Below, piece after piece: positions 32,940 through 43,935 of a stretch of DNA of 64,000 nt; the stretch's first letter is position 1; each line of letters opens with the position of its first letter. This DNA comes from Pseudomonas sp. PSE14 (GTDB lineage: Bacteria; Pseudomonadota; Gammaproteobacteria; Pseudomonadales; Pseudomonadaceae), in contig NZ_CP115669.1 in assembly GCF_029203285.1 (NCBI RefSeq), forward strand, positions 5,642,001 to 5,706,000. The letters are read 5' to 3'. The notes under the pieces were generated by a model. The model saw only the letters and a program-made list of their open reading frames with translations, had not been told where the DNA came from and searched no databases. Made by a program: the position numbers and the translations under genes.

Positions 32940-35786
32940 ATGACGCTCACCCCCGAGATTCGCCCGGACATCGACGACGGCATCGACCGCAAGGTATTGG
33001 CGCAGCTGCGCCAGCGCTTCCTGAAGGTCAATGCCGGCCGCCTGCGGCGCGCCAGCGAAGCGCTGTCCACCCGCCAGCAACTGGTGCTGAAGCTGCTGCC
33101 GCTGCTGCTGGACGTGAACCATCCGCTGCTGCCCGGCTATGTGTCGGCGGCAACGCCGGCGGGCCTGTCCAACTTCGTCCCGGACGACGAGTTGCTCGCC
33201 GAAGCCCAGCGCCTGACCCGCTCCTTCAGCTACAAGCCGCGCCGAGGCGACCCGCCGTTGCCGATCCACGGCCTGTTCCTGATGGGCAGCCTGGGCACCG
33301 TCGCCCAGGCCGAGCAGAGCGACCTGGACCTGTGGGTCTGCCACGCCTCCGATCTTTCCCCGCAGGAACTGAGCGAACTGCGCCGCAAGTGCGACCTGCT
33401 GGAACAGTGGGCCGCGACACAGGGCGCCGAGGTGCACTGCTTCTTCATCGAGCCGCAGCGCTTCACCCAGGGCGCGCGCGACGCCCGCCTGACCTCCGAC
33501 GACTGCGGCACCAGCCAGCACTACCTGCTGCTCGACGAGTTCTACCGCACCGCCATCTGGCTCGGCGGGCGCACGCCCTTGTGGTGGCTGGTGCCGGACT
33601 ATGAAGAAGGCCGTTACGCGCAGTACTGCCAGACGCTGCTGAGCAAACGCTTCATCCGCGCCGAAGATGTCCTCGACCTCGGCCACCTGGCGCGCATCCC
33701 ACCCGGCGAGTTCATCGGCGCGGGCATGTGGCAGCTGTTCAAGGGCATCGAGTCGCCCTACAAGTCGGTGCTCAAGCTGCTGCTCACCGAGGTCTACGCC
33801 AGCGAGCACCCGAACGGCGCCTGTCTGAGCCTGCGCTACAAGCAGGCGATCTACGCCGGGCGGCTCGATGAGGACGAGCTCGACCCCTACGTGATGCTCT
33901 ACCGTCGCTTGGAGGAATACCTTTCGGCGCGCGGCGAGCGGGAGCGCCTGGAGCTGATCCGCCGCTGCCTTTACCTGAAGGTCGGCAAGAAACTCAGCCG
34001 TCCGCCACGCCAGGGCCACAAGAGCTGGCAGCGCAAGCTGATGGAGCGCCTGTCCGCCGAGTGGAACTGGGACAGCCGCACCTACGGGCTGCTCGACAGC
34101 CGCAGCCAGTGGAAGGTCCGCCAGGTGCTGCTGGAGCGCCGCGCGCTGGTCAACGAGCTGACCCACAGCTACCGCTTCCTCTCCCAGTTCGCCCGCCTGC
34201 AGCAGGCCGCCAGCGGCATCGACCCGCGCGACCTGAGCGTGCTCGGCCGGCGCCTGTACGCCGCCTTCGAGCGCAAGGCCGGCAAGGTCGAGTTCATCAA
34301 CCCGGGCATCGCCCCGGACGTCGCCGAAGACATCCTCACCCTCGCCCAGCTGCCCGCCGAAGCCGGCAAGCCGCCGTACTGGGCGCTGTTCAGCGGCAGC
34401 CTGTCACTGCAGGAAATGGCCGACTTCGCCCCGCTGCGCCGCGCCCGCGACCTGATGGAGCTGCTGGCCTGGAGTCATCGCAATGGCGTGATCGACGCCA
34501 CCACGCGCCTGTCCCTGCAACCGGGCGCCAGCGACCTCAGCGAATTCGAACTGCAGAACCTGCTGGGCTGCCTGCAACAGGCCTTCCCGCTGCCGCTCGC
34601 CGACGTGCCGGAAAGCGCCCTGCTGCGCAGCAGCGTGCCGGCGCAGACGCTGATCCTGGTGAACGTCGGCCTCGACCCGTTGCGCCAGCACAGCCAGATG
34701 AACGTGCACATGACCACCGAGCGCACCGACTCCCTCGGCTACTCCGGCGTGCGCGACAACCTGGTGCTGACCCTCGACCAGATCACCCTGAACAGCTGGA
34801 ACGAGCTGGTGGTCAGCCGCTTCGCCGGTCCCCACGCGCTGCTCGACTGCCTGCGCGACTTCCTCAACGGCCTGCCGAGCGACGCCCCGCCGCCGCGCCT
34901 GCTGGTGCGCTGCTTCTGCCGCAACCGCGCCGTCGCCATCGCCCAGCGCGTGGAAGACCTGATCCGCGATGCCCACGGACAACTCGCCAGCGGGCGCGGC
35001 GGACGCTTCCTGCTGCAGGTGCGGCAGCACTTCCACCTGCTGCAACTGACCCCGGGCGACGTCAGCCACCGGGTGGTGGAAGGGATGTCGGCGCTGATCG
35101 AACACCTGGGCGACACCCAGCAGGACAACGGCGTCCTGCAACTGGACCGGCATGCGCTGGAAGGCGAGGACCTGGCGCTGATCCTGCCGCTGGGCCGGGC
35201 CAACTGCGTGCAGGTGTTCTATCGCCTGGACGAAGGGACCGCCGAGATCAGCGTCCTCGACGAACGCAATGCGCTCTGGCGCCGTCGTCAGGCCTACGAC
35301 AACGAGGAAAGCCTGCTGCTGCCGCTGCAACGCTTCCTGCAATCGGTGCAGTACCGGCGCAATGCGCTGCTGCCGCTGGTCGAAGGCCAACGCACGGTGG
35401 GCGCGGAGATACTCTTCTACGAGGTCCTGCCCAACGGCCACCAGCGCGCGCAGCGGATCGAGCGGCGCACCGCCCCGCAGGCACTGGAAGCGATGCCGTA
35501 CTACAACGTGCAGGCGATCATCGAGCCAGGCGACGGGCAACGCGCCCGCACCACGCTGTACTGCAACCACCGCGAATTCTCCGAGTTGGAGTACGGCGAC
35601 GGGCTGTTCCAGGCGGTGGCCCGGCACATCCTCAGCCAGCGCAGCGGCCAGGAGCGCTATCCCTGCTACATCACCGACCTCGACCTGACGGCGATGCAGG
35701 AAGGCGGCGAGCTACAGACGGTGCATTTCCTGCGTTACAAGCAGAGCCTGGAGCTGGCTCTGAACCGGGCGTTGGCCGAGGCCTGA
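32940..35786 (+). CDS. cyaA: Class I adenylate cyclase
   Basis: A 948-residue cytosolic enzyme making cAMP from ATP. The N-terminal catalytic half has the nucleotidyltransferase-like signature LMGSLGTVAQAEQSDLDLWVC (about 113-133), with the two catalytic aspartates in DLD. The C-terminal half is the glucose-regulated domain described for enteric class I cyclases. Length is normal for the Pseudomonas enzyme. cAMP acts through Vfr in this genus. It converges with rnk. Confidence 0.95.
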   Translation: MTLTPEIRPDIDDGIDRKVLAQLRQRFLKVNAGRLRRASEALSTRQQLVLKLLPLLLDVNHPLLPGYVSAATPAGLSNFVPDDELLAEAQRLTRSFSYKPRRGDPPLPIHGLFLMGSLGTVAQAEQSDLDLWVCHASDLSPQELSELRRKCDLLEQWAATQGAEVHCFFIEPQRFTQGARDARLTSDDCGTSQHYLLLDEFYRTAIWLGGRTPLWWLVPDYEEGRYAQYCQTLLSKRFIRAEDVLDLGHLARIPPGEFIGAGMWQLFKGIESPYKSVLKLLLTEVYASEHPNGACLSLRYKQAIYAGRLDEDELDPYVMLYRRLEEYLSARGERERLELIRRCLYLKVGKKLSRPPRQGHKSWQRKLMERLSAEWNWDSRTYGLLDSRSQWKVRQVLLERRALVNELTHSYRFLSQFARLQQAASGIDPRDLSVLGRRLYAAFERKAGKVEFINPGIAPDVAEDILTLAQLPAEAGKPPYWALFSGSLSLQEMADFAPLRRARDLMELLAWSHRNGVIDATTRLSLQPGASDLSEFELQNLLGCLQQAFPLPLADVPESALLRSSVPAQTLILVNVGLDPLRQHSQMNVHMTTERTDSLGYSGVRDNLVLTLDQITLNSWNELVVSRFAGPHALLDCLRDFLNGLPSDAPPPRLLVRCFCRNRAVAIAQRVEDLIRDAHGQLASGRGGRFLLQVRQHFHLLQLTPGDVSHRVVEGMSALIEHLGDTQQDNGVLQLDRHALEGEDLALILPLGRANCVQVFYRLDEGTAEISVLDERNALWRRRQAYDNEESLLLPLQRFLQSVQYRRNALLPLVEGQRTVGAEILFYEVLPNGHQRAQRIERRTAPQALEAMPYYNVQAIIEPGDGQRARTTLYCNHREFSELEYGDGLFQAVARHILSQRSGQERYPCYITDLDLTAMQEGGELQTVHFLRYKQSLELALNRALAEA

Positions 35787-35836
35787 GTGGCCGCGGCGCG
35801 AAACGCCCGGAGGCGGGGTCTTCAGAGACTGAACGC

Positions 35837-36241
35837 TCAGCGGTCGAAATCGCCGGCAGCCTCGGGCTGGTATTCCACTTCCAGCAGGGTCAGATTCAGG
35901 GTCTTGCCGCTGGGCGCCGGCCAATCGATGCTCTGGCCGGTGGTCAGGCCCAGCAGCGCGGTGCCCACCGGGGCGAGGATCGATACCCTGCCTTCGCCGC
36001 CGGCGTCGGCCGGGTAAACCAGGGTCAGGTGGTATTCCTTGCCGCTGCCTTCCTCGCGGCAGCGCACGGTGGAGTTCATCGTGACCACGCCCGGCGGTAC
36101 CTCGTCGTGGCCGACGACCGTGGCACGGGCCAGTTCAGCCTCCAGCGCCTCGGCAGCGGGACCGTACTCATCCAGGCTGTCGAGCAGGCGCTCCAGACGT
36201 TGCAGGTCGAGCCGGGTAACGGTGATGGGTGTCGTGGTCAT
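35837..36241 (-). CDS. rnk: Regulator of nucleoside diphosphate kinase (GreA/GreB-like)
   Basis: A 134-residue protein with an N-terminal short coiled coil (about 10-45), much shorter than in Gre factors, and a C-terminal FKBP-like Gre domain (about 50-125) with RVSILAPVGTALLGLTTGQSIDWPAPSGK, the family signature. In P. aeruginosa Rnk affects Ndk levels and alginate-related nucleotide pools. It binds RNA polymerase in the secondary channel. It lies between cyaA and the DUF1289 gene as in PAO1. Confidence 0.93.
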   Translation of the reverse strand: MTTTPITVTRLDLQRLERLLDSLDEYGPAAEALEAELARATVVGHDEVPPGVVTMNSTVRCREEGSGKEYHLTLVYPADAGGEGRVSILAPVGTALLGLTTGQSIDWPAPSGKTLNLTLLEVEYQPEAAGDFDR

Positions 36242-36354
36242 GATGGTTGGCAGTCTCCTTACAGGAGAGCCCCGGACGCTCGCGCGCTCGGGGCCCTGGT
36301 TCTCTGGTATCGAAAGCTAGTGACTACTGAAAGCGTTCTGGAATTCGAAAAATG

Positions 36355-36382
36355 AAAAACCCCGCCCTAAGGCGGGGTTTTT
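36355..36382. terminator. Bidirectional Rho-independent terminator
   Basis: Perfect 12-bp arms (AAAAACCCCGCC with GGCGGGGTTTTT) and a CTAA loop. It separates the AraC-cyaY-DUF1289 transcript from rnk on the minus strand; the plus direction also has a T-run. Confidence 0.92.
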
Positions 36383-36423
36383 CCGGACACTAACACAGCA
36401 CAGAAAATAAGCAATACCAACCC

Positions 36424-36630
36424 TCACCCCACGGGTGAGCGGTTGTTTCGGCGCTTTTCACAGTCCGCCAGGATCGCCCGGCGGCGCTCGCCGTCCGCCT
36501 CGTTCCACTCCAGGATCTCGCCCAGAGTGCGGCCGCAGCCCAGGCAGATGTCCGCCTCGTCCAGGCAACAGCGCCGGCAGCAGGGCGAGGCGACCCTCGC
36601 CTGCGGCTCAGATTCCGGGGAAGTCGACAT
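36424..36630 (-). CDS. DUF1289 cysteine-rich protein
   Basis: A 68-residue protein. SPCCRRCCLDEADICLGCG followed by RTLGEILEWNEAD is the DUF1289 pattern, with cysteines that probably bind an Fe-S cluster or zinc. The ATG overlaps the last 23 bases of cyaY, so it is cotranslated. The link with frataxin hints at iron or Fe-S handling, but no function is established. Confidence 0.88.
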   Translation of the reverse strand: MSTSPESEPQARVASPCCRRCCLDEADICLGCGRTLGEILEWNEADGERRRAILADCEKRRNNRSPVG

Positions 36631-36943
36631 CCTCGCCCGCCTGTTCCAGCGTGGCGCGGTTGAGCAGCGCGCCCAGCGGCTCGCGGGTGCTGTCGCAGAT
36701 CCACAGCGAGCCGGATTCGTCGTAGTCGAAGTGGAAACCACCGGAGCGCGCCGCCACCCACAGCTGGCGCAGCGCCGGCTGGCGGCTGAGGATCAGCTGG
36801 GTGCCATTCTCGAAACGCACGGTCAATACGCCGCTGGAGTTCTCCAGGTCCACGTCCAGGTCGCTGTCGTCGAAGGCGTCCTCCACCGTTACCTGTACGG
36901 CGTCCACCAGGTCATGGAAGCGGGCTTCGCTCAAAGTGCTCAT
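36608..36943 (-). CDS. cyaY: Bacterial frataxin
   Basis: A 111-residue protein of the CyaY family, which binds iron and tunes IscS/IscU in Fe-S cluster assembly. The acidic first helix (RFHDLVDAVQVTVEDAFDDSDLDVDLE) and the beta-sheet signature RQLWVAARSGGFHFDY are intact. Its ATG overlaps the TGA of an upstream AraC-type gene, and its 3' end overlaps the DUF1289 gene. Confidence 0.95.
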   Translation of the reverse strand: MSTLSEARFHDLVDAVQVTVEDAFDDSDLDVDLENSSGVLTVRFENGTQLILSRQPALRQLWVAARSGGFHFDYDESGSLWICDSTREPLGALLNRATLEQAGEDVDFPGI

Positions 36944-38001
36944 GCATCGTCCTCGGGATCGGTCAAAGGCACCAGTTTACGCCGGTATTGGCCCAGACTC
37001 TGCCCCGTCCAGCGCCGGAATGCGCGGGCGAGCGAGCCGGCTTCGCTGAAGCCCAGCAGGTAGGCGATGTCGGCGCTGTCCAGCGCCGGGTCGCGCAGGT
37101 AGTGCAGCACCAGTTGCTGGCGGGTTTCGTCCACCAGCTGGCTGAATGACAGGCCGGTATCGCGCAGACGGCGCTGCAGCGTGCGGGGGCTCAGCGCCAG
37201 CGTCTGCGACAGGCGCTCGAGGTCCGCGCCCTGCTCCGGCAACTGGCGCGCCAGCTCCAGGCGGGCGCGGTCGAGTACGCTGTCGCCCTTGTTGATCTCC
37301 GCCAGCAGGCGCTCGGCGTAGGCATCCAGGGTACTGCGCACCTGGGCGTCGGCCTGGCCCAGCGGCAGCGCCAGCAGGCGTTTGGGGAAGACCAGGGCGT
37401 TGTCCGGCTGATCGAACAGCACCGGGCAGCGGAAGATGCGCTGATGCTCGCGGGTGTCGGCCGGCGCGCCGTGGCGGAAGCGCACCTCGAAGGGCGCCTC
37501 GTCCACACCGCTGACCCAATGGCCGAAGCTGACCCAGCCGGCCAGGGTCTCCTCGCTCATCTGTCGCTGCTGTTGCGGCAGCAGCGGCTCCCAGCTGTGC
37601 TTTACCAGGGCTTCGCAGCCCGCGCGCGGCGGTTCGTCGGCCAGCTCCACGCGCCCCAGGTTGCCCACCAGCGCGGCGTAGCGAGCCTGGCGGTGCAACG
37701 CATCGGCGAGGGTCGCGCAACTCATGATCAGGTAGCCCAGCACCCCGTAGTAGCCCGGGCGTACCGCCTCGCCCAGGTGCAGGCCGAGGTTGTCGTCGCC
37801 GCTGAGCCGCACGCCAGCGCCGACCAGTTCCAGGTACGCGCTGGCAGCGATGCGCTGATCGCGCTGGGCGAGGATCGAAGGCTCCAGGTGCACCGTCGCC
37901 AGCAGCTGCGCAGGCTCTACGCCCTGGCGCTGCAGATGCTCCACGAGGCCCTGCAGGTAGGCCACCGATACCGAACTGGGCAGGGGATCGCGATAGTCCA
38001 T
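36940..38001 (-). CDS. AraC-family regulator, OruR/ArgR-like architecture
   Basis: A 353-residue regulator. The N-terminal part (about 25-210) is the Arabinose_bd/DUF4880-like ligand domain found in OruR and VirS-type regulators ([20 protein letters not shown]). The C-terminal double helix-turn-helix has [25 protein letters not shown] and [21 protein letters not shown], both good AraC matches. Its stop overlaps the cyaY start (ATGA), an unexpected coupling. In PAO1, as I recall, cyaY and lppL are adjacent, so this gene appears to be an insertion. Ligand and targets unknown. Confidence 0.88.
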   Translation of the reverse strand: MDYRDPLPSSVSVAYLQGLVEHLQRQGVEPAQLLATVHLEPSILAQRDQRIAASAYLELVGAGVRLSGDDNLGLHLGEAVRPGYYGVLGYLIMSCATLADALHRQARYAALVGNLGRVELADEPPRAGCEALVKHSWEPLLPQQQRQMSEETLAGWVSFGHWVSGVDEAPFEVRFRHGAPADTREHQRIFRCPVLFDQPDNALVFPKRLLALPLGQADAQVRSTLDAYAERLLAEINKGDSVLDRARLELARQLPEQGADLERLSQTLALSPRTLQRRLRDTGLSFSQLVDETRQQLVLHYLRDPALDSADIAYLLGFSEAGSLARAFRRWTGQSLGQYRRKLVPLTDPEDDA

Positions 38002-38153
38002 CGAGCTTTCCGTTTTTTGCCCGCATCATAGGGCCAGTTGCCCGCCCGGCGCGACCCGCAAGCCCCGCCGGGCGGGAGCCCGCTCGAATAGGCAAGCCGG
38101 CGGGGGGTCGGTATACTCCGGTCCAATTGACGCTTTATTACAAGGATTCCGCC

Positions 38154-38294
38154 ATGAAGCGACTGCTGCTTCCCTTCGTCGCGCTGGCCGTGCTGACCGC
38201 CGCGCTGGCCGGCTGCGGCCAGAAAGGCCCGCTGTACCTGCCGGACGACGAGAAGGCCAAGAGCGAACACAGCAAGGACCGCTACGGTCTCTGA
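38154..38294 (+). CDS. lppL: Small lipoprotein LppL (LptM/YifL family)
   Basis: A 46-residue lipoprotein. A signal peptide ends in the lipobox LAGC (Cys20), followed by GQKGPLYLP, the diagnostic CGxKGPLY motif of YifL/LptM, recently shown in E. coli to help maturation of the LPS translocon LptD. CAAGGA lies upstream of the ATG. It is too short for many gene callers. It sits 11 bases before lysA in the conserved lppL-lysA-dapF order. Confidence 0.93.
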   Translation: MKRLLLPFVALAVLTAALAGCGQKGPLYLPDDEKAKSEHSKDRYGL

Positions 38295-38305
38295 GGGTAG
38301 CTCCC

Positions 38306-39553
<1,248 letters not shown>

Positions 39554-39566
39554 GGCCGAGACGACG

Positions 39567-40397
39567 ATGCTTCTGCGCTTTACCAAGATGCATGGGCTGG
39601 GCAATGACTTCATGGTCCTGGACCTGGTCAGCCAGCACGCCCATGTGCAACCACGCCACGTGAAACAGTGGGGCGACCGCAATTTCGGGGTCGGTTTCGA
39701 TCAGTTGCTGATCGTTGAGCCGCCGAGCACGCCGGAGGCGGATTTCCGCTACCGCATCTTCAACTGCGACGGCACCGAGGTCGAACAGTGCGGCAACGGC
39801 GCGCGCTGCTTTGCCCGCTTCGTGGTCGACAAGCGCCTGACGGTGAAGAAGACCATCCGCGTGGAAACCAAGGGCGGGATGATCGAACTGACCATCACCA
39901 ACGATGGCCAGGTCACCGTGAACATGGGCGCGCCGCGCCTGGCGCCCGAGCAGGTGCCGTTCCAGGCCGACGTCGAGGCGCTGAGCTACGGCGTCGAAGT
40001 GGACGGCCAGAGTTACCAGCTGGCGGCGATCTCCATGGGCAACCCGCACGGCGTGCTGCGCGTGGATGACGTGGACAGCGCCCCGGTGCGCACGCTGGGG
40101 CCGAAACTCGAAATCCATGAAAGCTTCCCGCAGAAGGCCAACATCGGCTTCCTGCAGGTGGTCGACCCGCACCAGGCGCGCCTGCGCGTCTGGGAGCGCG
40201 GCGTCGGCGAGACCCTCGCCTGCGGCACCGGCGCCTGCGCGGCGGCGGTCGCCGGAATCCGCCAGGGCTGGCTGCAATCGCCGGTACAGATCGAGCTTCC
40301 CGGCGGACGGTTGTCCATCGAGTGGGCAGGACCGGGTCAGCCCGTTATGATGACCGGGCCCGCGGTGCGGGTGTTCGAAGGCCAGGTACGTCTATAA
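39567..40397 (+). CDS. dapF: Diaminopimelate epimerase
   Basis: A 276-residue cofactor-free epimerase converting LL- to meso-diaminopimelate. The two catalytic cysteines are in [20 protein letters not shown] and [16 protein letters not shown]. The start [19 protein letters not shown] is the family standard; the frame stays open upstream into lysA but without support. It is 13 bases after lysA. Confidence 0.96.
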   Translation: MLLRFTKMHGLGNDFMVLDLVSQHAHVQPRHVKQWGDRNFGVGFDQLLIVEPPSTPEADFRYRIFNCDGTEVEQCGNGARCFARFVVDKRLTVKKTIRVETKGGMIELTITNDGQVTVNMGAPRLAPEQVPFQADVEALSYGVEVDGQSYQLAAISMGNPHGVLRVDDVDSAPVRTLGPKLEIHESFPQKANIGFLQVVDPHQARLRVWERGVGETLACGTGACAAAVAGIRQGWLQSPVQIELPGGRLSIEWAGPGQPVMMTGPAVRVFEGQVRL

Positions 40398-40449
40398 GGC
40401 CTGTTTCCAACGCCGCATGAACAGGCGCAGGCAATAAACCGGGACGCTT

Positions 40450-41151
40450 ATGACCGATACTCCGCAGGAACCCACCGTTACCCTCGAAGCCGACCAGGTC
40501 GCCGACTATCTTCGTCGGCACCCGGAATTCTTCGTCGACCATGACGAGCTGATCCCGGAGATGCGCATTCCGCACCAGCCGGGCGATGCCGTGTCGCTGG
40601 TGGAACGCCAGGTGCGCCTGCTGCGCGAGCGAAACATCGAGATGCGCCATCGCCTGTCGCAGCTGATGGACGTGGCCCGCGACAACGACCGGCTGTTCGA
40701 CAAGACCCGCCGCCTGGTGCTCGACCTGCTCGACGCCACCAGCCTGGAAGACATCGTCAGCACCGTGGAAGACAGCCTGCGCCACGAATTCCAGGTGCCC
40801 TACGTCAGCCTGATCCTGTTCAGCGACAACAACCTGCCCGTGGGCCGCTCGGTGAGCAGCGCCGAGGCGCACCAGGCCATCGGCGGCCTGCTGTCGGGCG
40901 GCAAGACCGTCTGCGGCGTGCTGCGCCCCCACGAGCTGGCCTTCCTGTTCTGCGAAGACGAACGCGAGCAGGTCGGCTCCGCCGCCGTGGTGCCGCTGAC
41001 CTTCCAGGGCCTGCACGGCGTGCTGGCGATCGGCAGCCCCGACCCGCAGCACTACAAGAGTTCGCTGGGCACCCTGTTCCTCGGCTACGTCGCCGAAGTC
41101 CTCGCCCGCACCCTGCCGCGCTTTTCCACGCCGCTGCGGTCGGTTCGATAA
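40450..41151 (+). CDS. DUF484 (GAF-like) protein
   Basis: A 233-residue protein of the DUF484 family, conserved between dapF and xerC in pseudomonads. The N-terminal coiled region (VSLVERQVRLLRERNIEMRHRL) leads into a GAF-like fold (VSLILFSDNNLPVGRSVSSAEA; AVVPLTFQGLHGVLAIGS). Function is unknown. GGGACGC precedes the ATG. Confidence 0.9.
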   Translation: MTDTPQEPTVTLEADQVADYLRRHPEFFVDHDELIPEMRIPHQPGDAVSLVERQVRLLRERNIEMRHRLSQLMDVARDNDRLFDKTRRLVLDLLDATSLEDIVSTVEDSLRHEFQVPYVSLILFSDNNLPVGRSVSSAEAHQAIGGLLSGGKTVCGVLRPHELAFLFCEDEREQVGSAAVVPLTFQGLHGVLAIGSPDPQHYKSSLGTLFLGYVAEVLARTLPRFSTPLRSVR

Positions 41152-41212
41152 CAGCAGCGGCACGCCTCACGCTGTAAGCTGCAAGAGGACAGCCTGTACT
41201 TGGAGCTGACGC

Positions 41213-42130
41213 TTGAAGCTTGAAGCCGACATCGACGCCTACCTGGAACACCTGCGCAGCGAGCGCCAGGTGTCCAGCCACACGCTCGACGGTTACCGCC
41301 GCGACCTGACGCGCCTGGCATCCCTCTGCGAAAAAGCCTCGCTCAGCGACTGGCCGGCACTTCAGGTGCGGGACCTGCGCCTGTTCGTCGCCCGCCTGCA
41401 CCAGCAAGGCCTCGCCAGCCGCAGCCTGGCGCGCCTGCTGTCGGCCACCCGCGGGCTGTTCCAGTACCTGATTCGTGAAGGCCGCTGCCGGCACAATCCC
41501 GCCGACGGCCTGTCCGCGCCCAAGGGCGCGCGCAAGCTGCCGCGCACCCTCGATACCGACCGCACTGCACAACTGCTCGACGGTGGTGTCGAGGACGACT
41601 TCATCGCCCGCCGCGACCAGGCCGTGCTGGAGCTGTTCTATTCCTCCGGCCTGCGCCTGTCCGAGCTGGTCGGCCTGGACCTGGAGTGGCTCGACCTCAA
41701 GGAAGGCCTGGTGCGCGTGCACGGCAAGGGCAACAAGGTGCGCGAACTGCCCGTGGGCCGCGCCGCGCGACAGGCCATCGAAGCCTGGCTGCCGTTGCGG
41801 GCGCTGGCCTCGCCGCAGGACAACGCGGTGTTCATCGGCCGCAGCGGCAAGCGCCTGACCCCACGCGCCATCCAGCTGCGAGTGCGCGAAGCCGGCGTGC
41901 GCGAGCTGGGCCAGCACCTGCATCCACACATGCTGCGACACTCCTTCGCCAGCCATATGCTGGAGTCGTCCCAGGACCTGCGTGCCGTACAGGAGTTGCT
42001 CGGCCACGCCGACATTGCCACCACGCAGATCTACACCCACCTGGATTTCCAACACCTCGCCACGGTCTACGACCAGGCGCACCCGCGGGCGCGCCGCAAG
42101 CACGATGGCGAGCCGGGAGCTGAAGAATGA
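41213..42130 (+). CDS. xerC: Site-specific tyrosine recombinase XerC
   Basis: A 305-residue recombinase that, with XerD, resolves chromosome dimers at dif. The N-terminal SAM-like core-binding domain ([22 protein letters not shown]) is followed by the catalytic domain with Arg in [25 protein letters not shown] (His-x-x-Arg), then [17 protein letters not shown] carrying the nucleophile Tyr. The start is a TTG with GGAG eight bases upstream; no ATG fits. It overlaps the HAD gene by four bases. Confidence 0.94.
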   Translation: MKLEADIDAYLEHLRSERQVSSHTLDGYRRDLTRLASLCEKASLSDWPALQVRDLRLFVARLHQQGLASRSLARLLSATRGLFQYLIREGRCRHNPADGLSAPKGARKLPRTLDTDRTAQLLDGGVEDDFIARRDQAVLELFYSSGLRLSELVGLDLEWLDLKEGLVRVHGKGNKVRELPVGRAARQAIEAWLPLRALASPQDNAVFIGRSGKRLTPRAIQLRVREAGVRELGQHLHPHMLRHSFASHMLESSQDLRAVQELLGHADIATTQIYTHLDFQHLATVYDQAHPRARRKHDGEPGAEE

Positions 42131-42819
42131 GTATCCGTCTGGTCACCTTCGACCTCGATGACACGCTGTGGGACGTCGCCCCGGTGATGAACAGCGCGGA
42201 AGCCACCCTGCGCGAATGGCTGGCGGTGAACGCCGCACAACTGGGCCCGGTGCCCATCGAGCACCTGTGGGCGATCCGCTCGCGCCTGCTGGGCGAGGAC
42301 CCGATGCTCAAGCACCGCCTGAGCGAACTGCGTCGGCGCATCCTGTTCCACGCGCTGATCGACGCCGGTTATCCACAGGCCGAGGCGGGTGACCTGGCCG
42401 AAGCCGGCTTCCAGACCTTCCTCCACGCGCGGCATCAGGTGGCGCTGTTCCCCGAGGTGCATCCGACGCTGGAGCGGCTAGCCAACCAGTTCATCCTCGG
42501 CGTGCTCACCAACGGCAATGCCGACGTGCGCCGCCTGGGCCTGGCCGACTACTTCCAGTTCGCCCTGTGCGCAGAGGAGCTGGGGGTTGGCAAGCCGGAC
42601 CCGCATCCGTTCCAGGAAGCGCTCAAGCGCGGTGGCGTGGCGGCGGAGCAGGCCGTGCACATCGGCGACCATCCCAGCGACGACATCGCCGGGGCGCGGC
42701 GCGCCGGCATGAAGGCGGTCTGGTTCAATCCGGGGCGCAAGGACTGGGATGGCGAAGAGGCGCCCAGCGCGATCATCCACAACCTTTCCGAGCTGCCGGG
42801 AGTTCTGGCGAAGCTCTGA
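42127..42819 (+). CDS. HAD-superfamily hydrolase (YigB-like)
   Basis: A 230-residue phosphatase. Motif [10 protein letters not shown], motif [12 protein letters not shown], motif III lysine in [10 protein letters not shown] and motif [15 protein letters not shown] are all intact. The E. coli homologue YigB can dephosphorylate a riboflavin precursor; substrate here is inferred. The ATGA overlap with xerC indicates coupling. Confidence 0.9.
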   Translation: MSIRLVTFDLDDTLWDVAPVMNSAEATLREWLAVNAAQLGPVPIEHLWAIRSRLLGEDPMLKHRLSELRRRILFHALIDAGYPQAEAGDLAEAGFQTFLHARHQVALFPEVHPTLERLANQFILGVLTNGNADVRRLGLADYFQFALCAEELGVGKPDPHPFQEALKRGGVAAEQAVHIGDHPSDDIAGARRAGMKAVWFNPGRKDWDGEEAPSAIIHNLSELPGVLAKL

Positions 42820-42833
42820 GGCTTTGGCTCTTC

Positions 42834-42855
42834 GTAGGAGCGAGCTTGCTCCTAC
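42834..42855. repeat. Shortened REP palindrome
   Basis: GTAGGAGC-GAGCTT-GCTCCTAC, a compact relative of the REP unit at 24340 in which the outer CGCGAA is lost and the arms pair directly. It lies 15 bases after the HAD stop and may form a transcript end. Confidence 0.8.
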
Positions 42856-42940
42856 AAGGGCAGCGACCCAATTGGTTGAGCTAGGTGCTCCCGTCGTCCC
42901 TAAGGCCAGGAGACGGCAATACACTCAACAGACGGCCATG

Positions 42941-42982
42941 AAAAAGCCCCGCCACTCCCTCTCGGGAATGGCGGGGCTTTTT
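42941..42982. terminator. Bidirectional terminator between HAD gene and sutA
   Basis: Arms AAAAAGCCCCGCCA (42941-42954) and TGGCGGGGCTTTTT (42969-42982) with an inner CCC/GGG pairing in the loop. T-runs lie on both sides, fitting convergent genes. Confidence 0.9.
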
Positions 42983-42998
42983 CATGTCGCGTCAGATA

Positions 42999-43325
42999 TC
43001 AGATAGGGCGGCTGCCGTATTTGCTATCCGGCTTCTTGGGCGGATCGGCGACCACATTGGGTTCGATCTCCTGCACCTTGCCACCGCGATTGAGGAATTC
43101 CTCCATCGCCTTGGCCAGGGCATCGCGTTCCTTCTGCTTGGCTTCGACCGAGGGCAGTTCCTCTTCCTCTACCGCGGCCTTGGCTTTCTTGCCGCCACCG
43201 GAAGAAGAAGGGGCTTCATCCCCATCGTTGCCTTCGGCTTCACCATCGTCAGCCGCGGCGAGTTCCTCGCCATCGTCCTCATCGGCGCCGTCCAGCTCGT
43301 CCTGTTCCAGTTCTTCGTCGCTCAT
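42999..43325 (-). CDS. sutA: RNA polymerase-binding regulator SutA
   Basis: A 108-residue protein whose first 40 residues are highly acidic and likely disordered (MSDEELEQDELDGADEDDG...). A predicted helix follows (PSVEAKQKERDALAKAMEEF), then a conserved C-terminal tail ending SKYGSRPI. This is the layout and sequence of P. aeruginosa SutA, which binds RNA polymerase and raises transcription of housekeeping genes in slow growth and biofilms. AGAGG precedes the ATG. Confidence 0.93.
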   Translation of the reverse strand: MSDEELEQDELDGADEDDGEELAAADDGEAEGNDGDEAPSSSGGGKKAKAAVEEEELPSVEAKQKERDALAKAMEEFLNRGGKVQEIEPNVVADPPKKPDSKYGSRPI

Positions 43326-43403
43326 TGTTCAACCTCTGTGGTGCTGCAAAGCACGTTAGTTATAGCCCAGCTGCGCGCTTTGACGAACGCAGCTGGAAAA
43401 AAT

Positions 43404-43829
43404 TCACACAAGCTCGCCCTGCCAGGTCGCCAGTATCCTGCGCGGGCCCCCGTGGTCACGGTGCTCGCCGAGATAGATACCTTGCCAGACGCCCATTGCC
43501 AAGTGGCCATCCTGTATCGGCAGGGTCAGCTGGCAGCCCAGCAGGCTGGCCTTGAAGTGCGCCGGCAGATCGTCCGGGCCTTCGTAGTCATGCTCGTAAC
43601 CGCCCTCGCCCTGCGGCACCAGGCGATTGAAGAATCGCTCGAAGTCGCGGCGCACCGAGGGATCGGCATTCTCGTTCACCGTCAGCGACGCCGAGGTGTG
43701 CTGCAACAGCAGGTGCAGCAGGCCGACACGGCACTTCGCAAGCTCCGGCAACGCGGCCAGGACCTCGTCAGTGACCAGGTGGAAACCTCGCGAACGAGGG
43801 CGCAGGGTGATGGATTTCTGCTGCCACAT
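43404..43829 (-). CDS. YjbQ family (UPF0047) protein
   Basis: A 141-residue YjbQ-fold protein. [26 protein letters not shown] is the family signature with its metal-binding histidine, and [20 protein letters not shown] near the end carries the second. Members have a weak thiamine-phosphate synthase activity, but the physiological role is uncertain. The ATG at 43829 has GGAG upstream; a longer reading adds 19 residues without support. Confidence 0.9.
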   Translation of the reverse strand: MWQQKSITLRPRSRGFHLVTDEVLAALPELAKCRVGLLHLLLQHTSASLTVNENADPSVRRDFERFFNRLVPQGEGGYEHDYEGPDDLPAHFKASLLGCQLTLPIQDGHLAMGVWQGIYLGEHRDHGGPRRILATWQGELV

Positions 43830-43893
43830 GGCGGGCTCTCCTCCGTCGGGAACGGTGATGCGCGCGCATTCTAGCGTGATGCTCAAAAAAACA

Positions 43894-43915
43894 AAGGGCG
43901 CCCGTAGGCGCCCTT
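43894..43915 (-). terminator. Terminator after amtB
   Basis: Stem AAGGGCGCC / GGCGCCCTT with a CGTA loop, followed on the minus strand by TGTTTTTTTGAG. It ends the glnK-amtB transcript. Confidence 0.9.
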
Positions 43916-43935
43916 CGTCGAACTTGCGCGAACCC

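Noticed and set aside
33940-36355. 764-residue plus-strand frame overlapping cyaA
   Set aside because: It is the second frame of cyaA with Arg/Pro/Ala-rich shadow composition and runs through rnk and a terminator.
42749-43006. Small plus-strand frame reading through the REP and terminator after the HAD gene
   Set aside because: It spans a REP and a terminator and has no ribosome site.
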